From JAIQGF01 sp051006995 (GTDB taxonomy: Bacteria > Acidobacteriota > Terriglobia > Terriglobales > Acidobacteriaceae): a stretch of 64,000 nucleotides of DNA. Within the stretch, counting starts at the first letter, position 1. Each line of letters opens with the position of its first letter. The notes below the pieces were generated by a model that ran no database searches, was not told the origin of the DNA, and saw nothing but the letters and a program-made list of their open reading frames with translations. Positions 23,494 to 31,855 of this stretch are shown here, piece by piece. Where the stretch lies: positions 1-64,000 of the forward strand of contig JBPCSQ010000015.1 in NCBI GenBank assembly GCA_051006995.1. Reading direction: 5' to 3'. The position numbers were made by a program, and so were the translations under genes.

Positions 23494-24906
23494 TCATGCG
23501 TACGCGTGCAGGCCCGGCAGCAGATAGGTGACGCCGAAGAAGGTGAACATGACAACGGCGAAGCCGAGAATGGCAAAGTAAGCTGCGCGGCGACCGCGCC
23601 ACCCGCGGGTGATGCGCATGTGCAGGTATCCGGCGTAGACCAGCCAGGTGATGGCGGCCCAGGTTTCCTTCGGGTCCCAGCTCCAGTACGAGCCCCAAGT
23701 GCGATTGGCCCAGTAGGCGCCGGCGGCAATCATGAGCGTGAGCAGGGGGAAGGCGATGCCAATGGTCTTGTAGGTGATGCGATCGAGGCCGTCGGCAGTG
23801 GGGAGAAGGCGCTCAAGATCGCCGCGTCGCCAGTACAGCATCAGGTAAAGAAACGAGGCGAAGATGCCGGTAATCAGGCCGGAAAGAATGAACGGGCTGG
23901 CAGAGAGGCTGGTGGGGAAGAGTCCCTCGGCGTCGAGCGAGGGATAAGCGGAGTTGCGGACGCGGGCGATGAAAGCGCCGAGCGCCACCACTTGCAGCAC
24001 GATGCTGACGAAGAGAGCGCGGTTCGCGACGACCAGCAGATTTTCCTGCCGGCGAATTCTGGCGATGACATAAAGCGCGAGCGGAGCGGCCGAGGCCAGC
24101 AGCACCAGGGCGAAGATCCAGCCGAGATCGGGAATGGTGACCATCAGGCGCACGCCGCGCTGGATCGAAATTTCTTCCTTGTTCTGGGCGTCCCACGCCA
24201 CCACGCTGAGACCACCCCAGCGTTCGAAACGGGTCATGGCGCCAATGTAGATGGCCGTGACCATGCCGCTGGTAATGGCGAGGAAGGTCTCGGTCTTCAT
24301 CTTGTCCTGGATCAGGAACATGAGGGCAAGGGCGAAGCTGAGAGCACAAGCAGCGTACGACAGCATCGCGAGCGCGACGTGGATGTGCAGCCAGGTGGAC
24401 TGCAGCGCGGGTACCAGCGGGCGCACGGCCGAGGGCAGCAACTGCATCAGGATGACGCCGGTCACAGCCAAGGGCATGGTAACGGTGCCGATGACCTTGA
24501 CCTTGTACTTGCGTTCGGCGAAGAGAGTGAGGCCGGCGATGGCCCACACGAAGCTGAGCAGCATTTCGTAGATGTTGGCGAAGGGCGGACGTCCGGCGAT
24601 GTACCAGCGATGTCCGGCGGCGAGCGTATTGGCGGCAAAGCCGACCGCGGTCGCGATGGAGGCGAATTTCACATAACGCTCGTAGCCGGTGACGCCGAAA
24701 CCGACGTAGAGCGCAGAGGCGCCGGCGTAGAAAATCAGCGCCAGATAGAGCAAATTGCTCTCCGTAAAAAGGTCTCCCTGCTTGACCATGCCGAGAAAGG
24801 CGACGAAGAACAGGAAGGCTACTCCCAATCCAACGGCGACCAGCAGGGCGTTGCCGGCGGGGGCTGCCGATTGCGGCTCGATTTGCGGTTGCACTCGCGA
24901 CGACAT
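23494..24906 (-). CDS. ccsA: Cytochrome c biogenesis protein CcsA/ResC
   Basis: 470-residue integral membrane protein of the System II cytochrome c maturation complex, which exports heme and joins it to apocytochromes. It has about 12 helices and the heme-binding WWD-type motif as WGSYWSWDPKETWA near the C-terminus. Family members are usually 300-400 residues; this one is longer by an N-terminal extension and a long middle loop (about 250-300). ATG at 24904-24906 has GGAGGA 8 bases upstream. It is 27 bases after resB, its partner. A terminator follows its stop. Confidence 0.95.
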   Translation of the reverse strand: MSSRVQPQIEPQSAAPAGNALLVAVGLGVAFLFFVAFLGMVKQGDLFTESNLLYLALIFYAGASALYVGFGVTGYERYVKFASIATAVGFAANTLAAGHRWYIAGRPPFANIYEMLLSFVWAIAGLTLFAERKYKVKVIGTVTMPLAVTGVILMQLLPSAVRPLVPALQSTWLHIHVALAMLSYAACALSFALALMFLIQDKMKTETFLAITSGMVTAIYIGAMTRFERWGGLSVVAWDAQNKEEISIQRGVRLMVTIPDLGWIFALVLLASAAPLALYVIARIRRQENLLVVANRALFVSIVLQVVALGAFIARVRNSAYPSLDAEGLFPTSLSASPFILSGLITGIFASFLYLMLYWRRGDLERLLPTADGLDRITYKTIGIAFPLLTLMIAAGAYWANRTWGSYWSWDPKETWAAITWLVYAGYLHMRITRGWRGRRAAYFAILGFAVVMFTFFGVTYLLPGLHAYA

Positions 24907-24933
24907 GATTGACTCCTCCCTCATCTGCTCTGC

Positions 24934-26364
24934 TTAGACTTCCACCAGGGACTTGGAATCGGGAACGCCCTGGGGGACGTTCTCCTTGCCCAGGTAGCTG
25001 CGGATGTCGTTCACCAGGTTGGTGAAGGACTCCTGGAAATGCTCGCGATTCTTGTCGGCGGCGGTGCCGATCCACAGCGCCGGACCGTTGGCGGTGTTGA
25101 TGGTCATCGCCCAGAAGCGCTGGTGAACGAGATAGAACGCCATGGAAAGACCGAGGCCCATCATCACGCATCCGGTCCAGACCAGCCACTGGCCGGGCTC
25201 GTGCGAAACCTGGAGGCCGGTGAAGGCGGCCATCTGGAGGTCGGCAACCTCGAAGCGGAAAGGCGATTCGCCGGCGGCCTGGCGCTCGGCCGGGAAGAGC
25301 CACACGCTGCTCATCTGGCCGCTGCTGGTGACCAGCAGGCGGAGGGCCGGGTCGCGCAGCTCGTTGGAGCGGGTATAAATCTGGCCATCGCGGACGACGA
25401 AGTCCGGAATGAACTGGGCCAGCGTGATGGAAGTTTTGCCATCGAACTGAACCGGGCGCTCGGGACGGAGCGAAATCTGTCGCGTATCGCCACTGGCATT
25501 GGGGCGAACGTTCAGCAACACCGATTCCACTTCGCCGGTCTGGCCGTAGCTGGCCTGGTAGAAACGGATTCCGTGCGTGACCAGCGGATCGTTGACCACG
25601 ATTTCCTTGCGCAAAGTTTCCTTGCTGTTTTCGAGCACCACCAGCTTCGACCACCATTTCTTGGGCGTGCCGTCGGGATAATTTTCCTGGCCGGTGCCAT
25701 CGCAACGGAGGGTGAAGGGCAGCTGTTTCACGGTCTTGTTGCTGAGCTCGATCTTGCTGGTGCTCTGGCCGGGGCTCAGCATGAGGAAGCCTTTGTACCC
25801 GTAGAAGGCGTCCACAATGCCGCCGGTGAGAATCAGCAGCAGGCTGGCGTGCACCACGTAAACCGCGAGCGGCGACCAGCGGTTCTTCTCGGCGTAAAGG
25901 GAAGTTTCGTTTTCGACGGTGATGCGCCGCGGATGAAGGCCGGCGTCGCGAAAGGCCGATTCGGCGGCGGCCAAGCCGGCTTCGGGGCTGCCCACGGTCA
26001 GCGTGCGCTGCACCGGCAGGACCGCGCGAAAGTGAGGCTCGGGGCGACGATACTGATGCGCGACCAGGCGCCACGCCTTCGGGAAGCGCTCGATGGAGGC
26101 GAAGATGATGCTGATGCCGACCAGCGCCATGAGCAGCGCGAACCAGGGGGTGTGATAGACATCGGTCAGGCCGAGGCGGTCGAGCCATTGCAGCGTCTGC
26201 GGAGAATAGGCGCGCTGCATCTGGTCGGGTTCCGTCAACGGGCGTTGCAGGATGACGGTACCGGCAGCGGCGACGATCCCCAGGATGATCAGCAGGATGA
26301 TGCCGGTCTTGACGGAAGCCAGTGTATGAAAGAGGCGATTCCCAAAGCTGGACTTGGCTGCCAT
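24934..26364 (-). CDS. resB: Cytochrome c biogenesis protein ResB
   Basis: 476 residues, partner of CcsA in System II. The start has the membrane helix FHTLASVKTGIILLIILGIV, then helices near 75-95, 165-190 and 375-405, with a large periplasmic domain between. Conserved blocks include YHTPWFALLMALVGISI and YVVHASLLLILTGGIVD. ResB and CcsA together form the heme-handling synthetase. The C-terminal tail extends about 65 residues past the last helix. The gap to ccsA is only 27 bases, so the two are co-transcribed. Confidence 0.95.
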   Translation of the reverse strand: MAAKSSFGNRLFHTLASVKTGIILLIILGIVAAAGTVILQRPLTEPDQMQRAYSPQTLQWLDRLGLTDVYHTPWFALLMALVGISIIFASIERFPKAWRLVAHQYRRPEPHFRAVLPVQRTLTVGSPEAGLAAAESAFRDAGLHPRRITVENETSLYAEKNRWSPLAVYVVHASLLLILTGGIVDAFYGYKGFLMLSPGQSTSKIELSNKTVKQLPFTLRCDGTGQENYPDGTPKKWWSKLVVLENSKETLRKEIVVNDPLVTHGIRFYQASYGQTGEVESVLLNVRPNASGDTRQISLRPERPVQFDGKTSITLAQFIPDFVVRDGQIYTRSNELRDPALRLLVTSSGQMSSVWLFPAERQAAGESPFRFEVADLQMAAFTGLQVSHEPGQWLVWTGCVMMGLGLSMAFYLVHQRFWAMTINTANGPALWIGTAADKNREHFQESFTNLVNDIRSYLGKENVPQGVPDSKSLVEV

Positions 26365-26676
26365 TTCACTCCCTCAGCTCAGGAAAGTGCACGTCGGTAG
26401 CCAAGGAGCAGATTTTAAAACCTATTTATATTCATCAGCTTAGGAGTTGTCGAAGGCCGGGTTGTGGGCCATATCACGCACCCCGGTGACAGCCGAGGTG
26501 GGTGATCCTCCGCAGTTCGATCACATAGATGTGTGACTGCGCGAGGCCTGAATTGTGATTCAACTCCCCTTTCGGCTTCGCTCCGGGCTCGGCGCCTCGG
26601 CCTCGGCAAAACTCGCTCGGAGATGAGTTCCTTCAAAGCCTGCGCACACGCGAGGGCGCGTGTGCCACACGGTCCC
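26365..26676. other. Intergenic region with repeat fragments
   Basis: 312 bases. Bases 26460-26520 have caccccggtgacagccg and aggtgggtgatcc, similar to the gggtgacccaccc repeat inside mutS2. Bases 26570-26620 iterate ttcggcttcgctccgggctcgg. No gene is seen. A promoter for resB may lie just upstream of 26364. Confidence 0.45.
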
Positions 26677-27156
26677 CTATTGCTTGCGGAAGACGAGGGA
26701 CTGGTCGGTGGTCTGGTTTCGCACCTTGATGTGTCGGGCGATGGTGAGAGACTTGCCGTCGGGGGAAACACTCCACTTGCTGGTCCACTCGGCAGGGAGT
26801 TGGTTACTGGTGCTGGAGCCGGGACGGACACGCGACTCAATCACCAGCACCGAGCCCTCCCAGTAGGGGCGGATGATGGTTTCAGCATTGGCGTCTTTGA
26901 CGACAGTGTGCTCCTCGCCGTCAGGGACAAAATCAATTTTCTGGGAGTGGCTGTCCTCGAAATATTCCATGGAGAGACGCGTGCCAACATGGCGAATGAC
27001 ATAGCGGGCCGAATCGGCCGGCGGAACGAGTCCCCAATTGCTGGCTTGCGAGTCCAGCTTCCATACGCCGGAGAGGTTCGGCTTGGACGCGGTTTGGGCA
27101 AGAGCGGCCGCAGCCATCAGGATCGGCACAGCGAAGACAACGAGGTGGCGACGCAT
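26677..27156 (-). CDS. Secreted lipocalin-like protein of unknown function
   Basis: 159 residues. The start MRRHLVVFAVPILMAAAALA-QT is a Sec signal peptide with likely cleavage near residue 21. The mature part begins NLSGVWKLDSQASNWG and repeats beta-strand blocks ending SPDGKSLTIARHIKV. This small beta-barrel pattern is frequent in acidobacterial secreted proteins; the ligand is unknown. It lies between the TPR gene and resB on the same strand, but large gaps on both sides make shared transcription uncertain. Confidence 0.75.
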   Translation of the reverse strand: MRRHLVVFAVPILMAAAALAQTASKPNLSGVWKLDSQASNWGLVPPADSARYVIRHVGTRLSMEYFEDSHSQKIDFVPDGEEHTVVKDANAETIIRPYWEGSVLVIESRVRPGSSTSNQLPAEWTSKWSVSPDGKSLTIARHIKVRNQTTDQSLVFRKQ

Positions 27157-27328
27157 AAGGGAATCATAGCGAGTTTTTGAGTACAGGTGAATTACGCTTC
27201 AGGGGAAAAAGAAACCGGAGGAAGCTGGATGAGGGAGTAGGAAAAGCTTCCTCCGGCGGCGCTTCATTGTTAGTTCCCCAGGGCCCCCTGTGCCGGGATT
27301 TGGCAACAATGGGGCGGCCAATGAGCGC

Positions 27329-28000
27329 CTAACCTTTTGCGTGTTCTTTGGCCCGGTTCATCAAGTCCTCGACCTTCTGCCGTTCGGGATAATCCGGGTT
27401 CGCCTTCAACAACTGCTCCCAGGCCGCGAGGGCGCCCTTGGCGTCATTCTTGCCCTGCCACTTCACAATGCCCATGTTGAACAGTGTCTGGGGATGATTG
27501 GGACGATACGACAGCGATTTCTGGAACTCGCCGAGGGCGGCGTCGGCATCGCCCAAATAGAACATCGCGGTGGCCATGTCGGTGCGAACATCGGGATTTC
27601 CGGGAGTAATCTTCAGCGCCTGCTGGTAGTACTGGATGGCGTCTTTGTAGAGCTGCGCGTCGTAGTAAAGATTGCCGAGCTTGGCCAGCGTGGCCGTGTC
27701 CTTGGGATTGGCCTTGATTGCCGCGACCATCGGCTCAGCGGCCTTGTCCACTAACTCGCGCGATTGGGCCGCGCCGGGAACGCCGCCGAAGCCGGGAATC
27801 TGCGCCGGGCCGACGTTGGGCGATTGGGTGGTGGCGGCCTGCGCCGGGGTTACGGCGGCCGGCTCGGAGCCCCGCAGCAGGTATCCGACGGCAGCTCCTA
27901 ACAGCAGGCAGACCACCGCGAGCGTGTAGGCCTGGGTGCTGCTCCAGACGGTGCTGACCGGTTGCGTTTCCCTTCCCTGATTGCGAATTGGCCTGGACAT
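27329..28000 (-). CDS. Membrane-anchored TPR protein (NrfG/CcmH-like)
   Basis: 223 residues. One membrane helix (about 24-42, AYTLAVVCLLLGAAVGYLL), a Pro/Ala-rich linker, then three to four TPR repeats (for example YKDAIQYYQQALKITPGN and ADAALGEFQKSLSYRPN). TPR proteins of this type act as scaffolds in cytochrome c assembly; that role here is an inference from hemA, resB and ccsA on the same strand. It starts 16 bases after the hemA stop, so both are probably in one operon. Confidence 0.87.
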   Translation of the reverse strand: MSRPIRNQGRETQPVSTVWSSTQAYTLAVVCLLLGAAVGYLLRGSEPAAVTPAQAATTQSPNVGPAQIPGFGGVPGAAQSRELVDKAAEPMVAAIKANPKDTATLAKLGNLYYDAQLYKDAIQYYQQALKITPGNPDVRTDMATAMFYLGDADAALGEFQKSLSYRPNHPQTLFNMGIVKWQGKNDAKGALAAWEQLLKANPDYPERQKVEDLMNRAKEHAKG

Positions 28001-28016
28001 CTCTCCCTCTCCCTTT

Positions 28017-29330
28017 TCAGTTATGCGTACCGGTTATGACCGAGTCGAGCCGCTCCAGTTGTTCCAGATGGAACAGACGCTGGACGGCGATCGTCATGCG
28101 ATCCTGCTCCACCTTTTCCGGAAGCTCTTTGAGTTCGCGAGCGAGCGAGCCGGAAATGCGCCGCGTGATGCGGGCGGCGATGGTCTCCAGCAACACCGAC
28201 TGCTCTTCGGTGAAGGGGCCGGCTTCCTGGCGGTAGGCTTCCAATTCTTCGCGGCAGATGTCGTCGAGGCGGCCGCGCAGGGCAACGATGGTGGGCACGA
28301 CCCGCTCGGCGGCCAGCTTGGCGCGGAACGGGCGCGCTTCCTCCAGAATGATGTTGTCGGCCTCGGCGGCGGCCAACTTGCGCTCGCCTTCGTTCTTGTG
28401 AACGACCTTCTCCAGGTCGTCGATGTCATAGAGGAACACGCCCTTGGCCTCCAGCTCGCGGACCGCGGGGTCAACATCGCGGGGAACCGCGATGTCCACC
28501 AGCAGCAGGGGCGCGCCGTCGCGCTGGTCGGCGATTTGCTCGATTTCCTCGCGCGAGAAGACAACGTGCGGGCACGAAGTCGAGCTGATGACGACATCGG
28601 CCTGACGGACTTGCGAGATGCGCTGCTCAAAAGCGAATGCCTTTCCCTGCAGCGTCTCGGCAAGTTGCTGGGCGTGATCGATGGTGCGGTTGATGACGCG
28701 CACGTCGTTGGCGCCGTTTTTCATGAGGTAGCGGGCGGCAGTCTCACTCATCTTGCCGGCGCCGAGGAGCAGGACCTTGCGGTCGGCCAGCGAGCCGAAG
28801 ATCTGGCGGGCCAGCTCGACGGCCGCATGCGGCACGGAGACGGCGGCAGCGCAGATGCCGGTGTCGGTGCGCACGCGCTTGGAGACGGTCAGGGCCTTCT
28901 GGAAGACGGCATCGAGGAAACGTCCGCTGGTACCGGCCTGCTGGGCCGCGGTCCACGAAGATTTCACTTGGGCAACGATCTCTGGTTCGCCGATGATCAT
29001 GGAATCCAGGCCGGAGGCGACGCGGAAGATGTGGGCCAGCGCAGCCTCGTCGAGCTTGCGATAGAAATGCTTCCACTCGCACAGCTTGAGGCCGTATTCG
29101 CGCGTAAGAAAATTGAGCACGGAGCCGGCAGCGGCGGAGGCATCGCGCGTCCAGAGGATGAACTCGGTGCGATTGCAGGTGGCCAGGATGGCAGCCTCGT
29201 CGATGCCGTCGGCGCGGGACAGTTGGGTCAAGGCCTCACAGCGGTGGCCTTCGCTGATCCAAAAGCGCTCGCGCACGGCAACCGGCGCCGTACGGTGGTT
29301 GACGCCAATGACCATCACACAGGATTCCAC
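28017..29330 (-). CDS. hemA: Glutamyl-tRNA reductase
   Basis: 437 residues, first committed enzyme of the C5 heme route: reduces glutamyl-tRNA to glutamate-1-semialdehyde with NADPH. Blocks seen are IGVNHRTAPV, the catalytic Cys in ATCNRTE (C52), SRVRTDT-type KRVRTDTGI, and the NADPH loop LLGAGKMSE. The start is a GTG (29328-29330) with GGAGAG upstream; a second in-frame ATG five codons later is possible. Divergent from the cytochrome c gene at 29661. hemA upstream of cytochrome-maturation genes is a common arrangement in many bacteria. Confidence 0.96.
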   Translation of the reverse strand: MESCVMVIGVNHRTAPVAVRERFWISEGHRCEALTQLSRADGIDEAAILATCNRTEFILWTRDASAAAGSVLNFLTREYGLKLCEWKHFYRKLDEAALAHIFRVASGLDSMIIGEPEIVAQVKSSWTAAQQAGTSGRFLDAVFQKALTVSKRVRTDTGICAAAVSVPHAAVELARQIFGSLADRKVLLLGAGKMSETAARYLMKNGANDVRVINRTIDHAQQLAETLQGKAFAFEQRISQVRQADVVISSTSCPHVVFSREEIEQIADQRDGAPLLLVDIAVPRDVDPAVRELEAKGVFLYDIDDLEKVVHKNEGERKLAAAEADNIILEEARPFRAKLAAERVVPTIVALRGRLDDICREELEAYRQEAGPFTEEQSVLLETIAARITRRISGSLARELKELPEKVEQDRMTIAVQRLFHLEQLERLDSVITGTHN

Positions 29331-29660
29331 GTGGCTCTCCGGACAAAAGTTCTGCTTGGAGTAAGGGCATCCGCACTGCCAAACAGGAGGCTGGGGGGAA
29401 CACGCGGCAACTCTTGTTATTCAACAAGTTAGGAGGCGCCGCGAAGAGCGGCGCTGAGCCCAGGGCGGGGGAAGTTGTGGGATATGGCGCGGAGAGCGCG
29501 TTTTTTGGCGCGTGATTTTGCGTGTCCCAAAGCGGGCAACTTGCCGGAAGTTATTTCCCTTCACATAGCTGGCGCGCGTACAATTTGGCCCCTCAAATGC
29601 ACTCACACAATTGGCGATTGGGCTGCGCTCACTTCGTCAACAACGACTGGGAGACAAGAA
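29331..29660. other. Divergent intergenic region between hemA and cytochrome c
   Basis: 330 bases with no gene seen. TACAAT at 29579-29584 may be a -10 box for the cytochrome gene, but no matching -35 hexamer is apparent. Confidence 0.4.
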
Positions 29661-29987
29661 ATGAAGAACGTAATGATCAAGGCTTCCCTGCTGGTCCTGG
29701 TAGCGGCACTGGTTCTGCCGGCGTTCTCGATGGCGGCCGATACGGGCCCGGAACTGTTTGCCTCGAAGTGCGCCATGTGCCACGGAAAAACCGGCGCGGG
29801 CGACACCGCCATGGGCAAGAATTTGAAGCTGCGCGACCTGAGCTCGGCGGACGTTCAGAAAGCGTCGGACAAAGAATTGAAGGACACCATCAACAAGGGC
29901 AAAGGAAAGATGCCGGCGTACGGCAGCAAGTTGAGCGACCCGCAGATTGATGACCTGGTGAAGTTCATTCGCAGCCTGAAGAAGTAA
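29661..29987 (+). CDS. Small periplasmic monoheme cytochrome c
   Basis: 108 residues. A signal peptide (1-25, ASLLVLVAALVLPAFSMA-AD) precedes a class I cytochrome c domain with one CAMCH heme site (about 37-41) and a later axial Met in KGKGKMPAYG. It is about the size of cytochrome c6/c553 carriers and would shuttle electrons in the periplasm. It is divergent from hemA and followed by a strong terminator, so it is a single-gene unit. A longer reading from 29475 translates non-coding DNA. Confidence 0.93.
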   Translation: MKNVMIKASLLVLVAALVLPAFSMAADTGPELFASKCAMCHGKTGAGDTAMGKNLKLRDLSSADVQKASDKELKDTINKGKGKMPAYGSKLSDPQIDDLVKFIRSLKK

Positions 29988-30008
29988 GCGCGCGTTCTGG
30001 ATTACCCG

Positions 30009-30059
30009 GCCGGCGCGGCGGCGAGGACTCAATTCCTCGCAGCGGCGCCGGCTTTTTTT
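30009..30059 (+). terminator. Terminator after the cytochrome c gene
   Basis: Stem GCCGGCGC...GGCGAGGA pairs with TCCTCGC...GCGCCGGC (one mismatch region), loop ctcaat, followed by seven T at 30053-30059. It is 21 bases after the stop. Confidence 0.93.
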
Positions 30060-30143
30060 GTGCCAAGTGTGAAGTGCCAGGTGCGAAGGAAAAGCTCACG
30101 ATGTTTGCTTCGCACTGGGAACTTCGGACTTAGCTCTTGGCAC
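30060..30143. repeat. Inverted word-iterating repeat reaching into the HpnI-like gene
   Basis: Left part gtgccaagtgtgaagtgcc, right part ttcgcactgggaacttcgg and ctcttggcactttt. It has the aagtgcc/ggcactt words of the 13262 and 23340 copies. The right end overlaps the last codons of the next gene (stop at 30130), so its C-terminal SAKS is encoded by the repeat. Confidence 0.75.
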
Positions 30144-31290
30144 TTTTCACGGGGCGGAGTTTGCCCTGATCCAGAACGAACTTATCGCCGCGCCAGGTAA
30201 TGGTGTGGCCGGCGAAGCTTGACGCCCAGAGCAAGAGAGCGCCGATGTCGCGAAGCGGCAGCAGCGGCAGACGAGGACGGAGGTGCGCGTCGTGCAGCAC
30301 GCCTTCTCCAATCACAAACGCCACCGCGATCCGGAGCGCAAAGGCGATGACGAACAGGGCCCAACCCCAGGACGAACCGCCCGACAACAGCAGCGCGGCG
30401 AGCGCCCAAGGCAGGACGAAGGTCAAGATCATGCCCGCATAACCGGCGGGTCGAGAGTCGCGGATGGCGCGGTACCAGCGAAGCTGGTGGGCGACGAATT
30501 CAGAAAACGAGTAGGCGGGCAGGTGGGTATCCACCACCACATCGGAAAGCTGGACCTCGAACCCGGCGGCAGCAATGCGGTGGCCGAGTTCGTAATCGTC
30601 GGCGAGATATTCGGCGAGCGGCTGAAATCCGCCGATCGCATCCAAAGCGCGGCGCGAGAATGCCAGCGTCGAACCTAGACCAAAAGAAATTCCCTCCAAA
30701 TAACGGGCGGCGAGCACGCCGGCAGCGAAATCGGTGCTGATGCCGATGGACTCCAGACGCGAGCCCAGCGAGGGGCCGGCAATTCCACGATAAAGGCAGG
30801 TCACCATGCCGACGCGTGGGTCGGTGAAGTCCGCCATGACGCGGCGGAGATAATCGGGAGGCACCCGAATATCACTGTCGTTAACGATGAGGTGGTCATA
30901 ACGCGCCAGCGGGAGCATCTGCGCCAGGTTGCTGACCTTGACGTTGGGACCCAGCGCTTCGGGGCAGTGCGCCAGGCGAATCGTGAGCGCGGGGAACTCG
31001 CGTTGGAGGCGTTCGATCAGGGCGATAGCGGGATCGTGCGGATCGCTGACGCCGAAGATCAGCTCGTATTCCGAATAATCCTGGAGACAATGACTGCGGA
31101 AGGCCTCGTACATCTCAGGATCGGCGCCGCGCAGCGGCTTAAGAATGGAAACCGGCGGGGCGAAGCCGGTGGCGGCGGCGCGACGCCGGCGGAAGTTGCG
31201 CGCGCTCCAAAGACAAAGAATGCAATAAGGGCAGCCGGCGGCGGCGAGCAATGCGGTGGCGACCTGCGCGATGCGGAGCAGGAGATGCAC
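30130..31290 (-). CDS. hpnI: HpnI-like GT21 glycosyltransferase
   Basis: About 386 residues. Membrane helix at the start, GT2/GT21 catalytic domain with VSILKPLRGADPEMYE, the DxD-type NDSDIRVPPDY, DDYELGHR, and the QLRWYRAIR (QxxRW) acceptor signature, then two to three C-terminal helices. This is the ceramide glucosyltransferase family; VSNLAQMLPLARYD and GMVTCLYRG fit HpnI, which attaches a sugar amine to bacteriohopanetetrol or a similar lipid. No other hpn genes are nearby. The ATG upstream at 31353 would start inside a repeat (31301-31349), so the GTG at 31290 is preferred, though no Shine-Dalgarno is seen. Confidence 0.82.
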   Translation of the reverse strand: MHLLLRIAQVATALLAAAGCPYCILCLWSARNFRRRRAAATGFAPPVSILKPLRGADPEMYEAFRSHCLQDYSEYELIFGVSDPHDPAIALIERLQREFPALTIRLAHCPEALGPNVKVSNLAQMLPLARYDHLIVNDSDIRVPPDYLRRVMADFTDPRVGMVTCLYRGIAGPSLGSRLESIGISTDFAAGVLAARYLEGISFGLGSTLAFSRRALDAIGGFQPLAEYLADDYELGHRIAAAGFEVQLSDVVVDTHLPAYSFSEFVAHQLRWYRAIRDSRPAGYAGMILTFVLPWALAALLLSGGSSWGWALFVIAFALRIAVAFVIGEGVLHDAHLRPRLPLLPLRDIGALLLWASSFAGHTITWRGDKFVLDQGKLRPVKSAKS

Positions 31291-31300
31291 GCGAGAGAGA

Positions 31301-31349
31301 GTAACAGGCTGCAGGCTGCAGGCTCCAGGCTCTAGACTGCGGGCTCTGG
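31301..31349. repeat. caggct tandem words at the start of the HpnI-like gene
   Basis: caggctgcaggctgcaggct, then ccaggctctagactgcggg: seven near-copies of a 7-8 base word. If the ATG at 31353 is used, these bases encode the N-terminal LEPGACSLQP. The family recurs as words elsewhere in the window. Confidence 0.75.
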
Positions 31350-31382
31350 GCACGGAATCGGCGCGGGCGATGGATCATCGAA

Positions 31383-31388
31383 TATAAT
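31383..31388 (+). promoter_or_regulatory. -10 box of rnpB
   Basis: A perfect TATAAT lies 7 bases before the predicted RNA 5' end near 31395. No convincing -35 hexamer lies 16-18 bases upstream. Confidence 0.65.
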
Positions 31389-31394
31389 GACGAA

Positions 31395-31787
31395 GTTGGC
31401 AGCTGGACCGGACGGTCGCTGTCTCGGTTCGCCGGGATAGAGGAAAGTCCGAACTCCACAGAGCAGTGTGCCGGATAACGTCCGGGACGGCGGTCTAAAG
31501 GCCGCTGGACGGAAAGTGCCACAGAAAACATACCGCCCGCAAGGGTAAGGGTGAAAAGGTGCGGTAAGAGCGCACCGCCCGGACAGTGATGCCCGGGGCA
31601 GGGCAAACCCCACACGGAGCAAGACCAAATAGGGGGCCAGTCCGGGAGCAATCCCGGCACGCGCCGGCTCGGCGCGGATAAGCTCCGGGTAGGTCGCTAG
31701 AGGCTCCCAGCAATGGGCGTCCCAGAGGAATGACCGTCCCGCCCGCAAGGGCGGACAAAATTCGGCTTACAGGTCCGGCTGCTACTG
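31395..31787 (+). ncRNA. rnpB: RNase P RNA (bacterial type A)
   Basis: Catalytic RNA that trims tRNA 5' ends. The conserved cores are all present: gatagaggaaagtccgaact (P4/CR-I), caagggtaagggtgaaaagg and gtgcggtaagagcgcacc (P10-P12 region), acggagcaagaccaaatagg (J15 region), and the 3' end ttcggcttacaggtccggct. 5' agctggacc pairs with 3' ggtccggct to close P1. It is divergent from the HpnI-like gene. Confidence 0.96.
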
Positions 31788-31818
31788 TGGCCTCCGCGCA
31801 AGCGGAGGCCATCATTTT
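31788..31818 (+). terminator. Terminator after rnpB
   Basis: Perfect stem tggcctccgc-gcaa-gcggaggcca (31788-31811) followed by tcattttt. Confidence 0.88.
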
Positions 31819-31855
31819 TGGCGCAAGCGGGCGAGCGCGCCCGCGCCACAAGCTC

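Noticed and set aside
23813..26188. Very long minus-strand ORF (791 codons) across ccsA and resB
   Set aside because: It is an out-of-frame shadow of two clear membrane protein genes.
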